From: an uncultured SAR86 cluster bacterium | GTDB taxonomy: Bacteria; Pseudomonadota; Gammaproteobacteria; Magnimaribacterales; AG-339-G14 | Length of the DNA stretch: 63,774 nucleotides | Reading direction: 5' to 3' | Assembly: GCA_902589965.1 (NCBI GenBank) | Contig: CACIUX010000006.1 | Location: 1 to 63,774, forward strand | In this document: piece by piece, positions 18,970 through 28,883 of the stretch | Layout of the letters: each line of letters opens with the position of its first letter | Position numbering within the stretch: the first letter of the stretch is position 1 | Translations under genes and position numbers: made by a program | The notes under the pieces: generated by a model | What the model was told of the DNA's origin: nothing | Database searches by the model: none | The model's input: the letters and a program-made list of their open reading frames with translations, nothing else

Positions 18970-20135
18970 TAGAATATTTTTTTTATGCCTTTAACTGCTT
19001 GATTTATTCTTTGTCTATTCTCGATTAAAGAAAATCTGACATAGCTATCTCCATACTGCCCAAAACCAATTCCTGGCGAAACTGCTACGTCACATTCATT
19101 AAGTAATAACTTAGAAAATTCAATAGATTTCATTTTAAATTTATCTGGAATTTTTGCCCAAACGAACATAGTTGCTTTTGGTTTCTCAACCTCCCAGCCA
19201 ATTTTATTTAATCCATCACATAAGACATCCCTTCTTTCTTTATACATATCTCTAATTTTATTAACTTCTTGATCTCCTTCATTAAGAGCAACAATTGATG
19301 CAACCTGAATCGGGGTAAATAATCCATAGTCATAATATGATTTAACTCTAGATAGAGCGCCGATAAGATCTTTGTTTCCACAACAAAAACCAACTCTCCA
19401 TCCTGGCATATTGTAACTTTTAGATAGTGTAAAAAACTCTACTCCAATATCTTTTGCTCCTTTTACTTCTAAAAAGGAAGGAGCTTTATAATCGTCAAAA
19501 CATAAATCTGCATAGGCTAAATCATGAATAACCCAAATTTCATTTTTCTTGGCAATCTCAACAACCTGCTCAAAAAAATCTATATCAACACACTCAGTAG
19601 TAGGGTTCGATGGAAAATTTAAAACAAGCATTCTTGGCTTAGGAAATGTATTAGCAATTGCTTCTTCAAGTTGATTAAAAAAATCAATTCCTGGACCGAT
19701 AGGAACATGTCTTATATCTGCTCCTGCAATGATAAACCCAAAAGGATGAATGGGATAAGATGGATTCGGGACTAGGATGACGTCTCCTTTATCCATCGTT
19801 GCAAGAGCTAAATGGCCAAGACCTTCTTTAGATCCCATTGTAACGATTGCCTCATTTTCTGGATCAATAGAGATATTATATTTTCTGTCGTACCAATCTG
19901 AGATGGCCTTCCTTAACCTTGGAATTCCTTTCGATTGAGAATAGCGATGAGTTTCTTTTTTATTGACTGTCTCAGTAAGTTTATTAACTATAAATTCAGG
20001 AGTAGCTTGATCAGGATTTCCCATGCCAAAATCAATAATGTCTTTCCCATCGTGACGAGCTTGAATTTTTAATTGATTTATCTCCTCAAAAACATATCGA
20101 GGTAGACGTTCTATTCTAGAAAAATCTTTATCCAT
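18969..20135 (-). CDS. alaC: Alanine-forming aminotransferase
   Basis: Class I/II PLP aminotransferase, 388 aa. It has the N-terminal [15 protein letters not shown] segment and [12 protein letters not shown] characteristic of AlaC-type enzymes. [12 protein letters not shown] holds the cofactor Asn, and the PLP lysine is in [15 protein letters not shown]. The family transfers amino groups between glutamate/2-oxoglutarate and pyruvate/alanine. The gene directly precedes hom, as in several gammaproteobacteria. A wider specificity (methionine, aspartate) is possible. Confidence 0.88.
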   Translation of the reverse strand: MDKDFSRIERLPRYVFEEINQLKIQARHDGKDIIDFGMGNPDQATPEFIVNKLTETVNKKETHRYSQSKGIPRLRKAISDWYDRKYNISIDPENEAIVTMGSKEGLGHLALATMDKGDVILVPNPSYPIHPFGFIIAGADIRHVPIGPGIDFFNQLEEAIANTFPKPRMLVLNFPSNPTTECVDIDFFEQVVEIAKKNEIWVIHDLAYADLCFDDYKAPSFLEVKGAKDIGVEFFTLSKSYNMPGWRVGFCCGNKDLIGALSRVKSYYDYGLFTPIQVASIVALNEGDQEVNKIRDMYKERRDVLCDGLNKIGWEVEKPKATMFVWAKIPDKFKMKSIEFSKLLLNECDVAVSPGIGFGQYGDSYVRFSLIENRQRINQAVKGIKKIF

Positions 20136-20136
20136 T

Positions 20137-20844
20137 TTAATTCAGTAATTTTATGAGCCTATCTGGTTCAATAAATCCTGGAATGATGCTTCCATCTTCT
20201 TTAAGAATTGCAGGGGTCCCTTGGACGCCCATACTGCGCCCTAAAATATAGTGGGATTCCACTGGATTATTGAGACAATTTATCATTTCAATGTCCTCAC
20301 CTTGCTTTAACAAGGTCAAAGATTTGTTTTTTTCAGTTGAACACCATGCGGATATAATTTTTTGACCAGCTTCCGAAGCAAGACCTTGCCTTGGAAAAGC
20401 TAGATAATTTACCTGGATTCCAAGTTCATTGTACGCTTGAATTTGACTGTGAAATTTTCTGCAATAACCACAATCTACATCAGTAAATACATATATTTGA
20501 TGAAGAGGATTTCTAGCCTTAAATGTAATCAAAGTAGTTTTATCTAGTTCCTCAATTTTTTCTAACCTTGCCTTAGCTTTTGACTCGTCGCTAAGGTTTA
20601 AAATGCCTTCATCAGTGATCCTTAGAAGATCACCGTAGAAAATACTTTTTCCATCATTTGATATATAGAGTAAAGAACCATCGCTTAATTTAACCTCATA
20701 AAAACCTTCTTGAGGGGATACAGAAACCGATTCAATTTCAAAACTAGCAGGCAAAATAGACTTCAGAGAATCAAGAAACCTATTATCTTGGGAACCTAAA
20801 ACAAGACTAAAAAAAATAAATGAAGTAGTAAAAAAATATCTCAT
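20137..20844 (-). CDS. dsbC: Thiol:disulfide interchange protein DsbC
   Basis: Periplasmic disulfide isomerase. A signal peptide occupies residues 1-17. An N-terminal dimerisation domain follows, then a thioredoxin-like domain with the redox pair Cys125-Gly-Tyr-Cys128, identical to E. coli DsbC. A cis-proline region is seen in GVQGTPAIL. At 235 aa it is full length. It starts right after xerD, the conserved xerD-dsbC order. Confidence 0.93.
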   Translation of the reverse strand: MRYFFTTSFIFFSLVLGSQDNRFLDSLKSILPASFEIESVSVSPQEGFYEVKLSDGSLLYISNDGKSIFYGDLLRITDEGILNLSDESKAKARLEKIEELDKTTLITFKARNPLHQIYVFTDVDCGYCRKFHSQIQAYNELGIQVNYLAFPRQGLASEAGQKIISAWCSTEKNKSLTLLKQGEDIEMINCLNNPVESHYILGRSMGVQGTPAILKEDGSIIPGFIEPDRLIKLLN

Positions 20845-21741
20845 TTAACCTCTTGGATGATGAGTTTTATGAATAGATTTAAGTCTTTCGTTTGCCACTT
20901 CTGTATAGATTTGGGTTGTATTGAGACTTGCGTGTCCAAGTAAAAGTTGGACAACCCTCAAGTCGGCTCCATTATTCAGCAAGTGAGTCGCAAAAGCATG
21001 TCGTAAAGTATGAGGTGAAATTTTTGATGAATCAATGTTTGCCTTCATGCAATATTCCTTTATTCTCAACCAAAATCCTTGTCTCGTAATTCCTGCTCCA
21101 CGAGAATTTAAAAATAAATGATCCTCTGTAACATTTTTAAGTAACTCAGGTCTTATTTGCTCAATATATTTTTTTAATAGGCTTATAAGCTCCTCCCCTA
21201 TTGGCACTATTCTTTCTTTAGAACCCTTTCCAAGAATTCTAATTACCCCTTGATTAAAATTTATATCACTCAACTTAAGATTAAGAAGTTCCGACACGCG
21301 CATGCCGCAAGAATATAAAGCTTCAATCATTGTTTTATCTCTAAAACCTAAGTTTGTCTTTTCGTCAGGAGCATCTAGAAGATCATTAATTTGTTGCTCA
21401 GTTAACGTATTAGGCAGTTTTCTGGGTAATTTTGGACTTTCTATATCTTTTGTAGGATTACTTTGAATTAAATTTCTTGATTCAAGATAACCAAAAAAAG
21501 CTTTTATAACAGACAAATTTCTTGATACGGTTTTGGCCGATAAGCCTTTTGAAAGCCTAAAAGACATAAATTCCATGATCTCTGCTCTTGTGACATCGTT
21601 TAATACAATTTTTGATTTATCCAAATATTTCAAAAAAAGATTTAGATCTCTTGAGTAGGAGTCCAATGAATTTTTAGATAGTCCTTTTTCGATCCATAAG
21701 GAATCTATAAAACTTTCTATTTGTAAACTATTTTCTCCCAT
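20845..21741 (-). CDS. xerD: Tyrosine recombinase XerD
   Basis: Site-specific recombinase that resolves chromosome dimers at dif with XerC. It has a SAM-like N-terminal core-binding domain (1-100) and a catalytic domain. The catalytic residues fall at the same numbers as in E. coli XerD: Arg148, Lys172, His244, Arg247, His270 and nucleophile Tyr279. Length 298 aa is standard. It is a housekeeping gene here, embedded between rplS and dsbC, and not a mobile-element integrase. Confidence 0.95.
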   Translation of the reverse strand: MGENSLQIESFIDSLWIEKGLSKNSLDSYSRDLNLFLKYLDKSKIVLNDVTRAEIMEFMSFRLSKGLSAKTVSRNLSVIKAFFGYLESRNLIQSNPTKDIESPKLPRKLPNTLTEQQINDLLDAPDEKTNLGFRDKTMIEALYSCGMRVSELLNLKLSDINFNQGVIRILGKGSKERIVPIGEELISLLKKYIEQIRPELLKNVTEDHLFLNSRGAGITRQGFWLRIKEYCMKANIDSSKISPHTLRHAFATHLLNNGADLRVVQLLLGHASLNTTQIYTEVANERLKSIHKTHHPRG

Positions 21742-21753
21742 GAGAACGAGAGA

Positions 21754-22104
21754 TTAGATTTTTTCTTGAATTCTTGCTGACCTTCCAGATCTTTCTCTAA
21801 GGTAGTAAAGTTTTGACTGTCTAACTTTCCCCTTTCTTTTCAATTCAATGGACTTAATCAAAGGACTATGCAGTTGAAAAGTCCTTTCAACACCAATACC
21901 GCTTGATATTTTTCTCACAGTAAATGATGAGTTTAAACCCCTATTTTTTCTACCAATCACAACTCCTTCAAAAGGCTGTGTTCTCTCCCTTGAACCTTCT
22001 TTAACAATGACTTGCACTAGAACGGTATCTCCCTGATTGAATTCAGGCAAGTCCTCTTTTAATTGAGCGTTTTCGACTATCTGTACTGATTTTCTAGTTT
22101 TCAT
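21754..22104 (-). CDS. rplS: 50S ribosomal protein L19
   Basis: Ribosomal large-subunit protein at the subunit interface. Typical segments are [41 protein letters not shown] and [13 protein letters not shown]. The 116-aa length is normal. Its start overlaps the end of trmD by 11 bp, continuing the rpsP-rimM-trmD-rplS operon. Confidence 0.97.
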   Translation of the reverse strand: MKTRKSVQIVENAQLKEDLPEFNQGDTVLVQVIVKEGSRERTQPFEGVVIGRKNRGLNSSFTVRKISSGIGVERTFQLHSPLIKSIELKRKGKVRQSKLYYLRERSGRSARIQEKI

Positions 22105-22885
22105 TATTAATTATGCTTAAAAGCTCGGCAATTCTATCAGATTCGTAGCCAAGGTCACTAAGAAATTCTTTAATTAGGTCGATATCTTGCCGGTTTAGAT
22201 CATGTTGTCTGATCAGGTCTTGTCTTCTTAAGAAAGTCTTACCAAGTGAATGTTTTCTCTTCCATTTTTCAATTTGGTCATGATTTCCTGATAATAGGAT
22301 TTCAGGGACTTTTCCAAGTTCATTTTTTTCTGGTCGGGTGTATTGAGGATGTTCCAAAAGAGCATCCTCGAAGGAATCATTTTTCACAGATTCTTCATCG
22401 CCAACCACGCCATTAATAAATCTGATGATGGCTTCCAAGAGAGCCATAGAAGGAATTTCACCTCCCGTTAATACATAATCTCCGATGCTAATCTCCTTAT
22501 CAACTTCTGCGTCTATGACGCGCTGATCCAGACCTTCGTATCGCGATGATAAAAATATTAGAGAATCTTCTTTAGAAAGCTCCCTAGCTGTCTGAGCTGT
22601 TAAGGTTTCTCCAGATGCTGATAAATGAATTACCTTTGACGAGCCGGAAAATGTATCTTTAGTGTGTTTAATACATTTTTGTATCGGTTCAGATTTAAAT
22701 ACCATTCCTGGCCCTCCCCCATAGACTTTATCGTCTATTCTGTCTCTATCATTTAAAAAATCTCTAGGATTAAAATATTTAATTTGAATTAATCCTGAAT
22801 CTGAAGCTTTTTTTACGATCCCAGATTGCAAGAATGGAACATACATTTCTGGGAAGACAGAAATAAAAGCATATTTTTTAGTCAA
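22094..22885 (-). CDS. trmD: tRNA (guanine-N1-)-methyltransferase
   Basis: Methylates G37 of tRNAs using SAM, preventing frameshifts. The SPOUT-family knot is visible in the segments [22 protein letters not shown] and [18 protein letters not shown]-terminal tRNA-binding part contains LEHPQYTRP. Length 263 aa. It overlaps rimM by 8 bp and rplS by 11 bp. Confidence 0.96.
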   Translation of the reverse strand: MTKKYAFISVFPEMYVPFLQSGIVKKASDSGLIQIKYFNPRDFLNDRDRIDDKVYGGGPGMVFKSEPIQKCIKHTKDTFSGSSKVIHLSASGETLTAQTARELSKEDSLIFLSSRYEGLDQRVIDAEVDKEISIGDYVLTGGEIPSMALLEAIIRFINGVVGDEESVKNDSFEDALLEHPQYTRPEKNELGKVPEILLSGNHDQIEKWKRKHSLGKTFLRRQDLIRQHDLNRQDIDLIKEFLSDLGYESDRIAELLSIINNEN

Positions 22886-23381
22886 TTTCCCAATCCACTA
22901 TTATATTTTCGCCAATTTCAATCACAAACTTACCAATCATCAAAGGAATTAAAACCTCTTTTTCATTAATCTCACAAACAAGAACATCATTAGCTCCTGT
23001 AGGCATTATTTCTTTTACGTATCCATCAAAGCTCTTGTTAGAACTTATCACCTTTTTCCCAATCAGATCTTTCCAATAATATTCTCCATCTGGAAGATCA
23101 GGTAGATTATCTTCATCAATAAATAGATCCAGATTTTTATATTTTTCTGCTTCGGAAATTGAGTTAATGGAATCAAACTTAATTAGAGTTTTTTTTCCAG
23201 ATTTAGAGATTTTGCTTAAGGTTAGTTTATGGATACCGTTTAGATCTACAAAAAATTCTTTATATTTTGAAAAACCAGAGGGATTATCTGAGTGAGCTAT
23301 TAAATTGAAATGACCTTTCAGACCTACAGGTTTTCCAAGTCTTCCAATTAAAATGAGGTTTACTTCGTCAGTAAACCCCAT
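22878..23381 (-). CDS. rimM: Ribosome maturation factor RimM
   Basis: Assists 30S head assembly and binds S19. The N-terminal RimM barrel starts LIGRLGKPVGLKGHFNL, and the C-terminal PRC-barrel contains YYWKDLIGKKV and VLIPL. The length of 167 aa is usual. It lies 25 bp after rpsP and overlaps trmD. Confidence 0.93.
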   Translation of the reverse strand: MGFTDEVNLILIGRLGKPVGLKGHFNLIAHSDNPSGFSKYKEFFVDLNGIHKLTLSKISKSGKKTLIKFDSINSISEAEKYKNLDLFIDEDNLPDLPDGEYYWKDLIGKKVISSNKSFDGYVKEIMPTGANDVLVCEINEKEVLIPLMIGKFVIEIGENIIVDWEID

Positions 23382-23406
23382 TTTATTTTATAGAGAAAGA
23401 TAAATA

Positions 23407-23973
23407 TTACTTGTCGTCGTCTTCGCCTGTTATTGCATCTTTAACAGAATCAACAACATTTGATACGCCTTCTACAGCTGCTTCTACAGTTTCGCTTACA
23501 GCTTCGACAGCTTCTTCAACAACTTCACTAGCGCCTTCAACAACTTCTTTCGCAGTATCAACTACAGTTTCTGCAGCTTCACCAACTACTTCTACAGCAC
23601 CTTCAACTACCTCTGAGGCAGTATCAGTAACAGCATCTACAGCAGCACCAGCTACTTCAGTTACACCTTCAGCTACTTCTTTGACAGCACCTTTAACATC
23701 GCCATCCATGACAGCATCAGCAATTTCACCAGCAGCTTCAGCAACTTCGCTACCAACTTCTGCAACACCGTCCACAGCAGCTTCTACAGTTTCACCGACT
23801 GCTTCAACAACTTCTTTAGCAGTGTCTACAGCGCCTTCAGCTACTGCTTCTGCAGTTTCCACTACAGCTTCTACACCTTCTCCAGCAACTTCAGCAGCGC
23901 CTTCAATAGCCTCTTTTGCAGTTTCGGCTACTCCTTCGATGCCTTCTTCAACAATATTTTTATCGTTTTCCAT
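23407..23973 (-). CDS. Possible internally initiated acidic repeat protein within rpsP
   Basis: The ATG at 23973 (residue 138 of the S16 frame, [14 protein letters not shown]) is preceded by AGAGGA (23981-23986) with a 7-nt spacer, a near-ideal ribosome site inside a coding region. Initiation there would give a free 188-aa acidic protein consisting of the repeat tail. It has no membrane segment or signal peptide. The predicted amphipathic repeats suggest membrane-surface or protein-protection roles, but that is a guess. The site could be chance, since an Arg-Glu-Glu type codon run can mimic a Shine-Dalgarno; spacing and position at the domain border argue against chance. Confidence 0.45.
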   Translation of the reverse strand: MENDKNIVEEGIEGVAETAKEAIEGAAEVAGEGVEAVVETAEAVAEGAVDTAKEVVEAVGETVEAAVDGVAEVGSEVAEAAGEIADAVMDGDVKGAVKEVAEGVTEVAGAAVDAVTDTASEVVEGAVEVVGEAAETVVDTAKEVVEGASEVVEEAVEAVSETVEAAVEGVSNVVDSVKDAITGEDDDK

Positions 23974-24384
23974 ATTTATTTCCTCTTTATTTGAATTTTC
24001 TCTATCAGCGACTTCAACTTCTGACCCTTCATCAATTAATACATCTGACGGACTGTCAATTTTATGTTGTTCAGATTTTTTTGCAATCCTCTTAGCCTTT
24101 TTTGACTCCTTCTTTTCTTGAAGTTTTGAAAGCTGGTCAGGAGTCATTTTTGACTCTTTAACGAGATTAGTAACTTTATCCGAAGTTTGAGCGCCTTTGC
24201 TAAGCCAATATTCAAGTCTTTCGTGATCAATTTTAAGACGAATTTCTTGTCCTGTTGCAAAGGGGTTAAAAAAACCTAATCTTTCAATGTAACCACTGTC
24301 TCTAGGTCTCCTAGAGTCAGTAACTGTGAAATGATAGAAAGGCTTTTTCTTTGCCCCACTTCTGGATAATCTAATTGTTACCAT
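23407..24384 (-). CDS. rpsP: 30S ribosomal protein S16 with a long acidic repeat tail
   Basis: Residues 1-78 are ordinary S16 ([18 protein letters not shown]..., [17 protein letters not shown]). A basic helix follows to about residue 107 ([16 protein letters not shown]). From about 143 to 325 comes a low-complexity stretch of Ala, Val, Glu, Gly and Thr in units such as [13 protein letters not shown], with roughly 11-residue periodicity reminiscent of LEA or synuclein amphipathic repeats. Normal S16 is 80-90 aa; extensions are known in some Bacteroidetes, but this one is large and nearly devoid of arginine. An internal ATG at 23973 has its own strong ribosome site. There is no stop codon between the parts, so the full 325-aa fusion can be made. 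Confidence 0.9.
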   Translation of the reverse strand: MVTIRLSRSGAKKKPFYHFTVTDSRRPRDSGYIERLGFFNPFATGQEIRLKIDHERLEYWLSKGAQTSDKVTNLVKESKMTPDQLSKLQEKKESKKAKRIAKKSEQHKIDSPSDVLIDEGSEVEVADRENSNKEEINMENDKNIVEEGIEGVAETAKEAIEGAAEVAGEGVEAVVETAEAVAEGAVDTAKEVVEAVGETVEAAVDGVAEVGSEVAEAAGEIADAVMDGDVKGAVKEVAEGVTEVAGAAVDAVTDTASEVVEGAVEVVGEAAETVVDTAKEVVEGASEVVEEAVEAVSETVEAAVEGVSNVVDSVKDAITGEDDDK

Positions 24385-24404
24385 TTGCTAAAAATAAGAC
24401 CGCT

Positions 24405-24432
24405 ATTCTAAGTTAAATATTTATCTATTCAA
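24405..24432 (-). promoter_or_regulatory. Predicted promoter of the rpsP operon
   Basis: On the minus strand TTGAAT (24427-24432) and TAGAAT (24405-24410) are 16 bp apart and match the sigma70 consensus at four and five positions. Transcription would begin about 15 bp before the rpsP ATG. It would drive the long run down to 11.25 kb unless internal promoters exist. Confidence 0.5.
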
Positions 24433-24479
24433 GGAAAACATTCTATAATTTAGAAATTATTAACTACTCACATTAAATA

Positions 24480-25757
24480 TTGAACGATCTTCCTATCTGG
24501 CTTCTGTTGGCTAGTATTTTTCTCTTACTTATCTTATCTGCTTTCTTTTCTGGCTCAGAAACTAGCATGATGGCAATTAATAGATACCGCTTGAAATATC
24601 TAGCAAAAGAAAAAAATAGAGCAGCTATAAGAATAGAAAAATTATTAAGAAGGCCTGACAGATTGCTGGGCATAATCCTTATAGGTAATAATTTTGTAAA
24701 TATTCTTGCGTCTGCTCTGACAACTATATTGTTTATGAAACTTTATGGAGATGTGGGAGTTTTGATTGGGTCAATTCTTCTTACGATAGTGATTTTAATA
24801 TTTTCAGAGGTTACTCCAAAAACTTTTGCTGCAATAAAACCTGAACCTTTAGCATTTTTTTCTTCCTTTCCGCTAAAAATTTTGCAGAAAGTTCTTTTTC
24901 CATTGGTTTCAGTTATAAATTATTTTTCTAATTTCTTGCTAAGGTTTTTGGGGATCAATAGAACTGAGAATGACGGAGAGGATGTGTCTCCAGAAGAGCT
25001 AAAAGCTATATTGGAAACATCAGGAGATTTAATTCCGACAAGATATCAAGATATGCTCTTAAGCATTCTGGAGTTAGATAAAATTTCTATAGAAGAAGTT
25101 ATGACTCAAAGATCTGAGATTATTGGAATCGATTTGAGCGATGACTTTGAAGAAATACTTGAGCAACTTCAAAAAAATCAAGTTGATTTTCTACCGATTT
25201 TCGACCAGAACCTAGATGACTTAAGAGGAATGCTTGATCTATATGGAATCACAAACTTTCTATCTCAGGATCATAAAGATTTAGATAATTTGGTTGAAGC
25301 GTCAGAAGATGCTTATTTCATTCCCGAAAATACTTCATTGAGTCAGCAATTATTTAATTTTCAAAAAGAGAGAAAAAGAGTTGGAATTGTTATAGATGAA
25401 TATGGCTCTGTGAAAGGTTTGCTTTCTTTAGAAGATATTTTGGGAGAAATTGTTGGGGAATTAGCCAAAAATAACGATGATTCAAAGTTTGAAATAATGG
25501 AACAAAGAGACGGATCTTTTTTAATTGATGCAAGTGTTCCAATTAGGGAGATTAACAGAAAGTTACAATGTGATTTACCTCTTAACGGACCAAGAACTCT
25601 TAATGGACTTATTCTTGAGCAGATAGAAACTATCCCTGAAGCCAATGTAAGTATCACTATTCAAAATGTCATTATTGAAACCGTTCTCGTCAGAAATAAT
25701 ATGATAAAAATAGCTAGACTATTTAAATCAACTGAAGAGGAAGACTCAGAAGGCTAG
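24480..25757 (+). CDS. CorB/YfjD-type membrane protein (CNNM/HlyC family)
   Basis: A 425-aa inner-membrane protein. DUF21 (about residues 5-185) holds four hydrophobic helices with FFSGSETSMMAINRYRLK and EVTPKTFAA. A CBS pair lies at about 200-330 and a CorC_HlyC domain at 345-420. Relatives transport or regulate Mg2+ and are called CorB/CNNM. In gammaproteobacteria this gene commonly sits next to the ffh-rpsP region; here it is divergent from rpsP and ffh is missing. The start is a TTG at 24480; the next methionine (residue 30) would cut the first helix. The last 4 bp overlap the convergent urate-oxidase-domain gene. Confidence 0.85.
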   Translation: MNDLPIWLLLASIFLLLILSAFFSGSETSMMAINRYRLKYLAKEKNRAAIRIEKLLRRPDRLLGIILIGNNFVNILASALTTILFMKLYGDVGVLIGSILLTIVILIFSEVTPKTFAAIKPEPLAFFSSFPLKILQKVLFPLVSVINYFSNFLLRFLGINRTENDGEDVSPEELKAILETSGDLIPTRYQDMLLSILELDKISIEEVMTQRSEIIGIDLSDDFEEILEQLQKNQVDFLPIFDQNLDDLRGMLDLYGITNFLSQDHKDLDNLVEASEDAYFIPENTSLSQQLFNFQKERKRVGIVIDEYGSVKGLLSLEDILGEIVGELAKNNDDSKFEIMEQRDGSFLIDASVPIREINRKLQCDLPLNGPRTLNGLILEQIETIPEANVSITIQNVIIETVLVRNNMIKIARLFKSTEEEDSEG

Positions 25758-26416
25758 ATATAGAAAACCAAGCCTGAGAAAACTACAGTTAAAACAAGGC
25801 TTGAAGTAATCACTCCTCTTACCGATGCAATCACAGGATACATCTTTCCGTAAATTGCATTTAACTCAATTAAAGCAATCACGGCACAAATAATTAAAAA
25901 ATCAAGGCCAAGATATCCAGGATCTGTTCCTGTTGCAGGCGTTCCCATAAAGTAAGATTTAACAGGACTATGAGCTGAAGAAATCATAAAATACAACATT
26001 GGTAATGAAAATAAAGTGTTTGTTCTAGAAGCTAAGCCCGCTTTTGCACCAGCAGCAACCGCATCACCCTCTTTGAGACCAATGACAATCTTTTGATTTC
26101 TCCAAATAATGCCCCACACATTAAGCATCATTAAAGTTCCCATTATTGAGCCAAGGACAATCTCTGTTGTAGCTAAAACTTGCAGATAATATAATAGAGT
26201 TACTCCAGTCACAAAGGTAAAGAAGGCAGCCCATCTGAACCACCACAAAGCATTTGGAGCTAGTTTTTTCATAACGTCAGACTTAGCATCGGGATCAGCA
26301 ACCTTTACATATTCTGTTTGAACGAAATTAAAATAATAAAGTAGACCTATCCAAGCTATCCCAAAAAGGGTATGCCCCCATCTTACTAAAACGCTATAAA
26401 TAAAAGTTTCTTCCAT
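25754..26416 (-). CDS. Stand-alone urate-oxidase N-terminal-type membrane domain
   Basis: A 220-aa polytopic membrane protein with about five or six helices. It resembles the membrane domain (Urate_ox_N) of PuuD urate hydroxylases: VRWGHTLFGIAWIGLLYYFNF, LWWFRWAAFFTFVTGV and NVWGIIWRNQK. The heme-c domain that follows it in PuuD is absent, and no purine genes are nearby. Urate oxidation is therefore doubtful. Conserved His and Trp in the helices could bind heme. It has an ideal ribosome site (GGAGGT, 6 nt from the ATG) and its own predicted promoter after the groEL terminator. Confidence 0.72.
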   Translation of the reverse strand: MEETFIYSVLVRWGHTLFGIAWIGLLYYFNFVQTEYVKVADPDAKSDVMKKLAPNALWWFRWAAFFTFVTGVTLLYYLQVLATTEIVLGSIMGTLMMLNVWGIIWRNQKIVIGLKEGDAVAAGAKAGLASRTNTLFSLPMLYFMISSAHSPVKSYFMGTPATGTDPGYLGLDFLIICAVIALIELNAIYGKMYPVIASVRGVITSSLVLTVVFSGLVFYI

Positions 26417-26439
26417 TTGTGTACCTCCAAAGTATGTTC

Positions 26440-26466
26440 ATTATAAAACGAATTTTCTTTTTTCAA
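26440..26466 (-). promoter_or_regulatory. Predicted promoter of the urate-oxidase-domain gene
   Basis: A perfect -10 TATAAT (26440-26445) has TTGAAA (26461-26466) 15 bp upstream, a slightly short spacing. The -35 touches the foot of the groEL terminator. Transcription would start about 15 bp before the ribosome site. Confidence 0.45.
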
Positions 26467-26500
26467 AAAAAAAGGGGCTTATCATTTGCCCCTTTTTTTT
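26466..26500 (-). terminator. groESL intrinsic terminator
   Basis: A perfect 13-bp stem (eight A, GGGGC / GCCCC, eight T) with a 9-nt loop lies 15 bp after the groEL stop. A-run and T-run flank the GC core on both strands. It separates groESL from the downstream membrane gene. Confidence 0.92.
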
Positions 26501-26515
26501 AAAAGATGTATGAAA

Positions 26516-28168
<1,653 letters not shown>

Positions 28169-28177
28169 TTAATAAAA

Positions 28178-28468
28178 TTAAGAAATGGTGCCTAGAATAT
28201 CGCCTTCACTTAAGATTAAAAGCTCTTCACCATCAACTTTGACAGTATTGCTTCCAGCATATTGCCCAAAAACAATAACGTCTCCAACTTTAACGCTTAC
28301 TTCTTGAGTTTCACCTGAATCAAGAACCCTTCCAGGGCCAACTGCTAACACCTCCCCTTGGGATGGCTTTTCAGCAGCACTTCCAGGTAAAACGATTCCT
28401 CCTGCAGTAGTTTCTTCTTCATCACTACGCTTTACAAGGACTCTGTCTCCTAAAGGATTAAATTTCAT
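28178..28468 (-). CDS. groES: Co-chaperonin GroES (10 kDa)
   Basis: Heptameric lid of the GroEL chamber. The start [14 protein letters not shown], the mobile loop [19 protein letters not shown] and [10 protein letters not shown] are characteristic, and 96 aa is normal. AAGGAG precedes the ATG. It is first in the groESL operon. I found no CIRCE repeat and no clear sigma32 -10 (CCCCAT) upstream, only a sigma70-like promoter. Confidence 0.98.
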   Translation of the reverse strand: MKFNPLGDRVLVKRSDEEETTAGGIVLPGSAAEKPSQGEVLAVGPGRVLDSGETQEVSVKVGDVIVFGQYAGSNTVKVDGEELLILSEGDILGTIS

Positions 28469-28509
28469 ATTATTGCTCCTTAATAAAATTTAATGTAATT
28501 GAGTGCGGC

Positions 28510-28538
28510 ATTGTATGCGACACAACATTCAATAACAA
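28510..28538 (-). promoter_or_regulatory. Predicted promoter of groESL
   Basis: On the minus strand TTGTTA (28533-28538) and TACAAT (28510-28515) are 17 bp apart, matching sigma70 at four and five positions. The start would be about 35 nt before groES. A heat-shock sigma factor promoter was looked for and not seen. Confidence 0.5.
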
Positions 28539-28553
28539 TAGATATATATAGTC

Positions 28554-28880
28554 TTAGAGAGAATTTTCAATGAATTTTAGATAAAAAAAGTTAAAAAGAA
28601 TGCCTAAATAGTCAAAAAAAAGGTCAAAAAATGTACCATCTCTATATGGAAGAAAAAATTGGATTATTTCAGTAATTGGTGCGTATAAACCTATTAATAT
28701 TGAAGCTATAAAAAAATTTGTTGCCTTTGTTAAAAAAAAAGACAAAAGAAAAAAAGCAGAAAAATGAAGCAAATAGTCAGGAATTTTAAAACTTGATTCG
28801 CTGTCTGGTTCGGAGAATAAACCATAAGATACCAAGGCCAAAGTAAAACAAAATAATATCCGCCAAAAATTTAAGAGCAT
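28554..28880 (-). CDS. VanZ-like small membrane protein
   Basis: A 108-aa protein with about four hydrophobic segments (residues 5-21, 36-51, 55-75, 86-103). The pattern of a first helix, PDYLLHFSAFFLLSF, then APITEIIQFFLPYRDGTFFDLFFDYLGI is that of VanZ-like proteins, whose conserved Glu-Gln-Phe and Arg-Asp-x-D residues are visible. Its function is not established. It lies 3 bp after the AmpG-like gene and upstream of groES, possibly the end of the envelope run. Confidence 0.7.
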   Translation of the reverse strand: MLLNFWRILFCFTLALVSYGLFSEPDSESSFKIPDYLLHFSAFFLLSFFLTKATNFFIASILIGLYAPITEIIQFFLPYRDGTFFDLFFDYLGILFNFFYLKFIENSL

Positions 28881-28883
28881 TCG

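Noticed and set aside
20845-21741. Tyrosine recombinase as a sign of a mobile element
   Set aside because: Catalytic residue numbering and gene context (rplS-xerD-dsbC) identify it as the housekeeping XerD.
23411-24121. A 236-codon open frame on the plus strand, rich in Ser, Thr and Ala, opposite the S16 tail
   Set aside because: It is the antisense of Ala/Val/Glu-rich repeats, whose codons avoid stops on the other strand. It has no ribosome site or recognisable domain.
26417-26428. AGGTACA just upstream of the urate-oxidase-domain gene (minus strand)
   Set aside because: It is part of a GGAGGT ribosome site six bases from the ATG and is single. I treated it as unrelated to the isc-region boxes.
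28469-28553. Heat-shock control (CIRCE or sigma32) upstream of groES
   Set aside because: No CIRCE inverted repeat and no CCCCAT-type -10 could be found; only a sigma70-like promoter fits.
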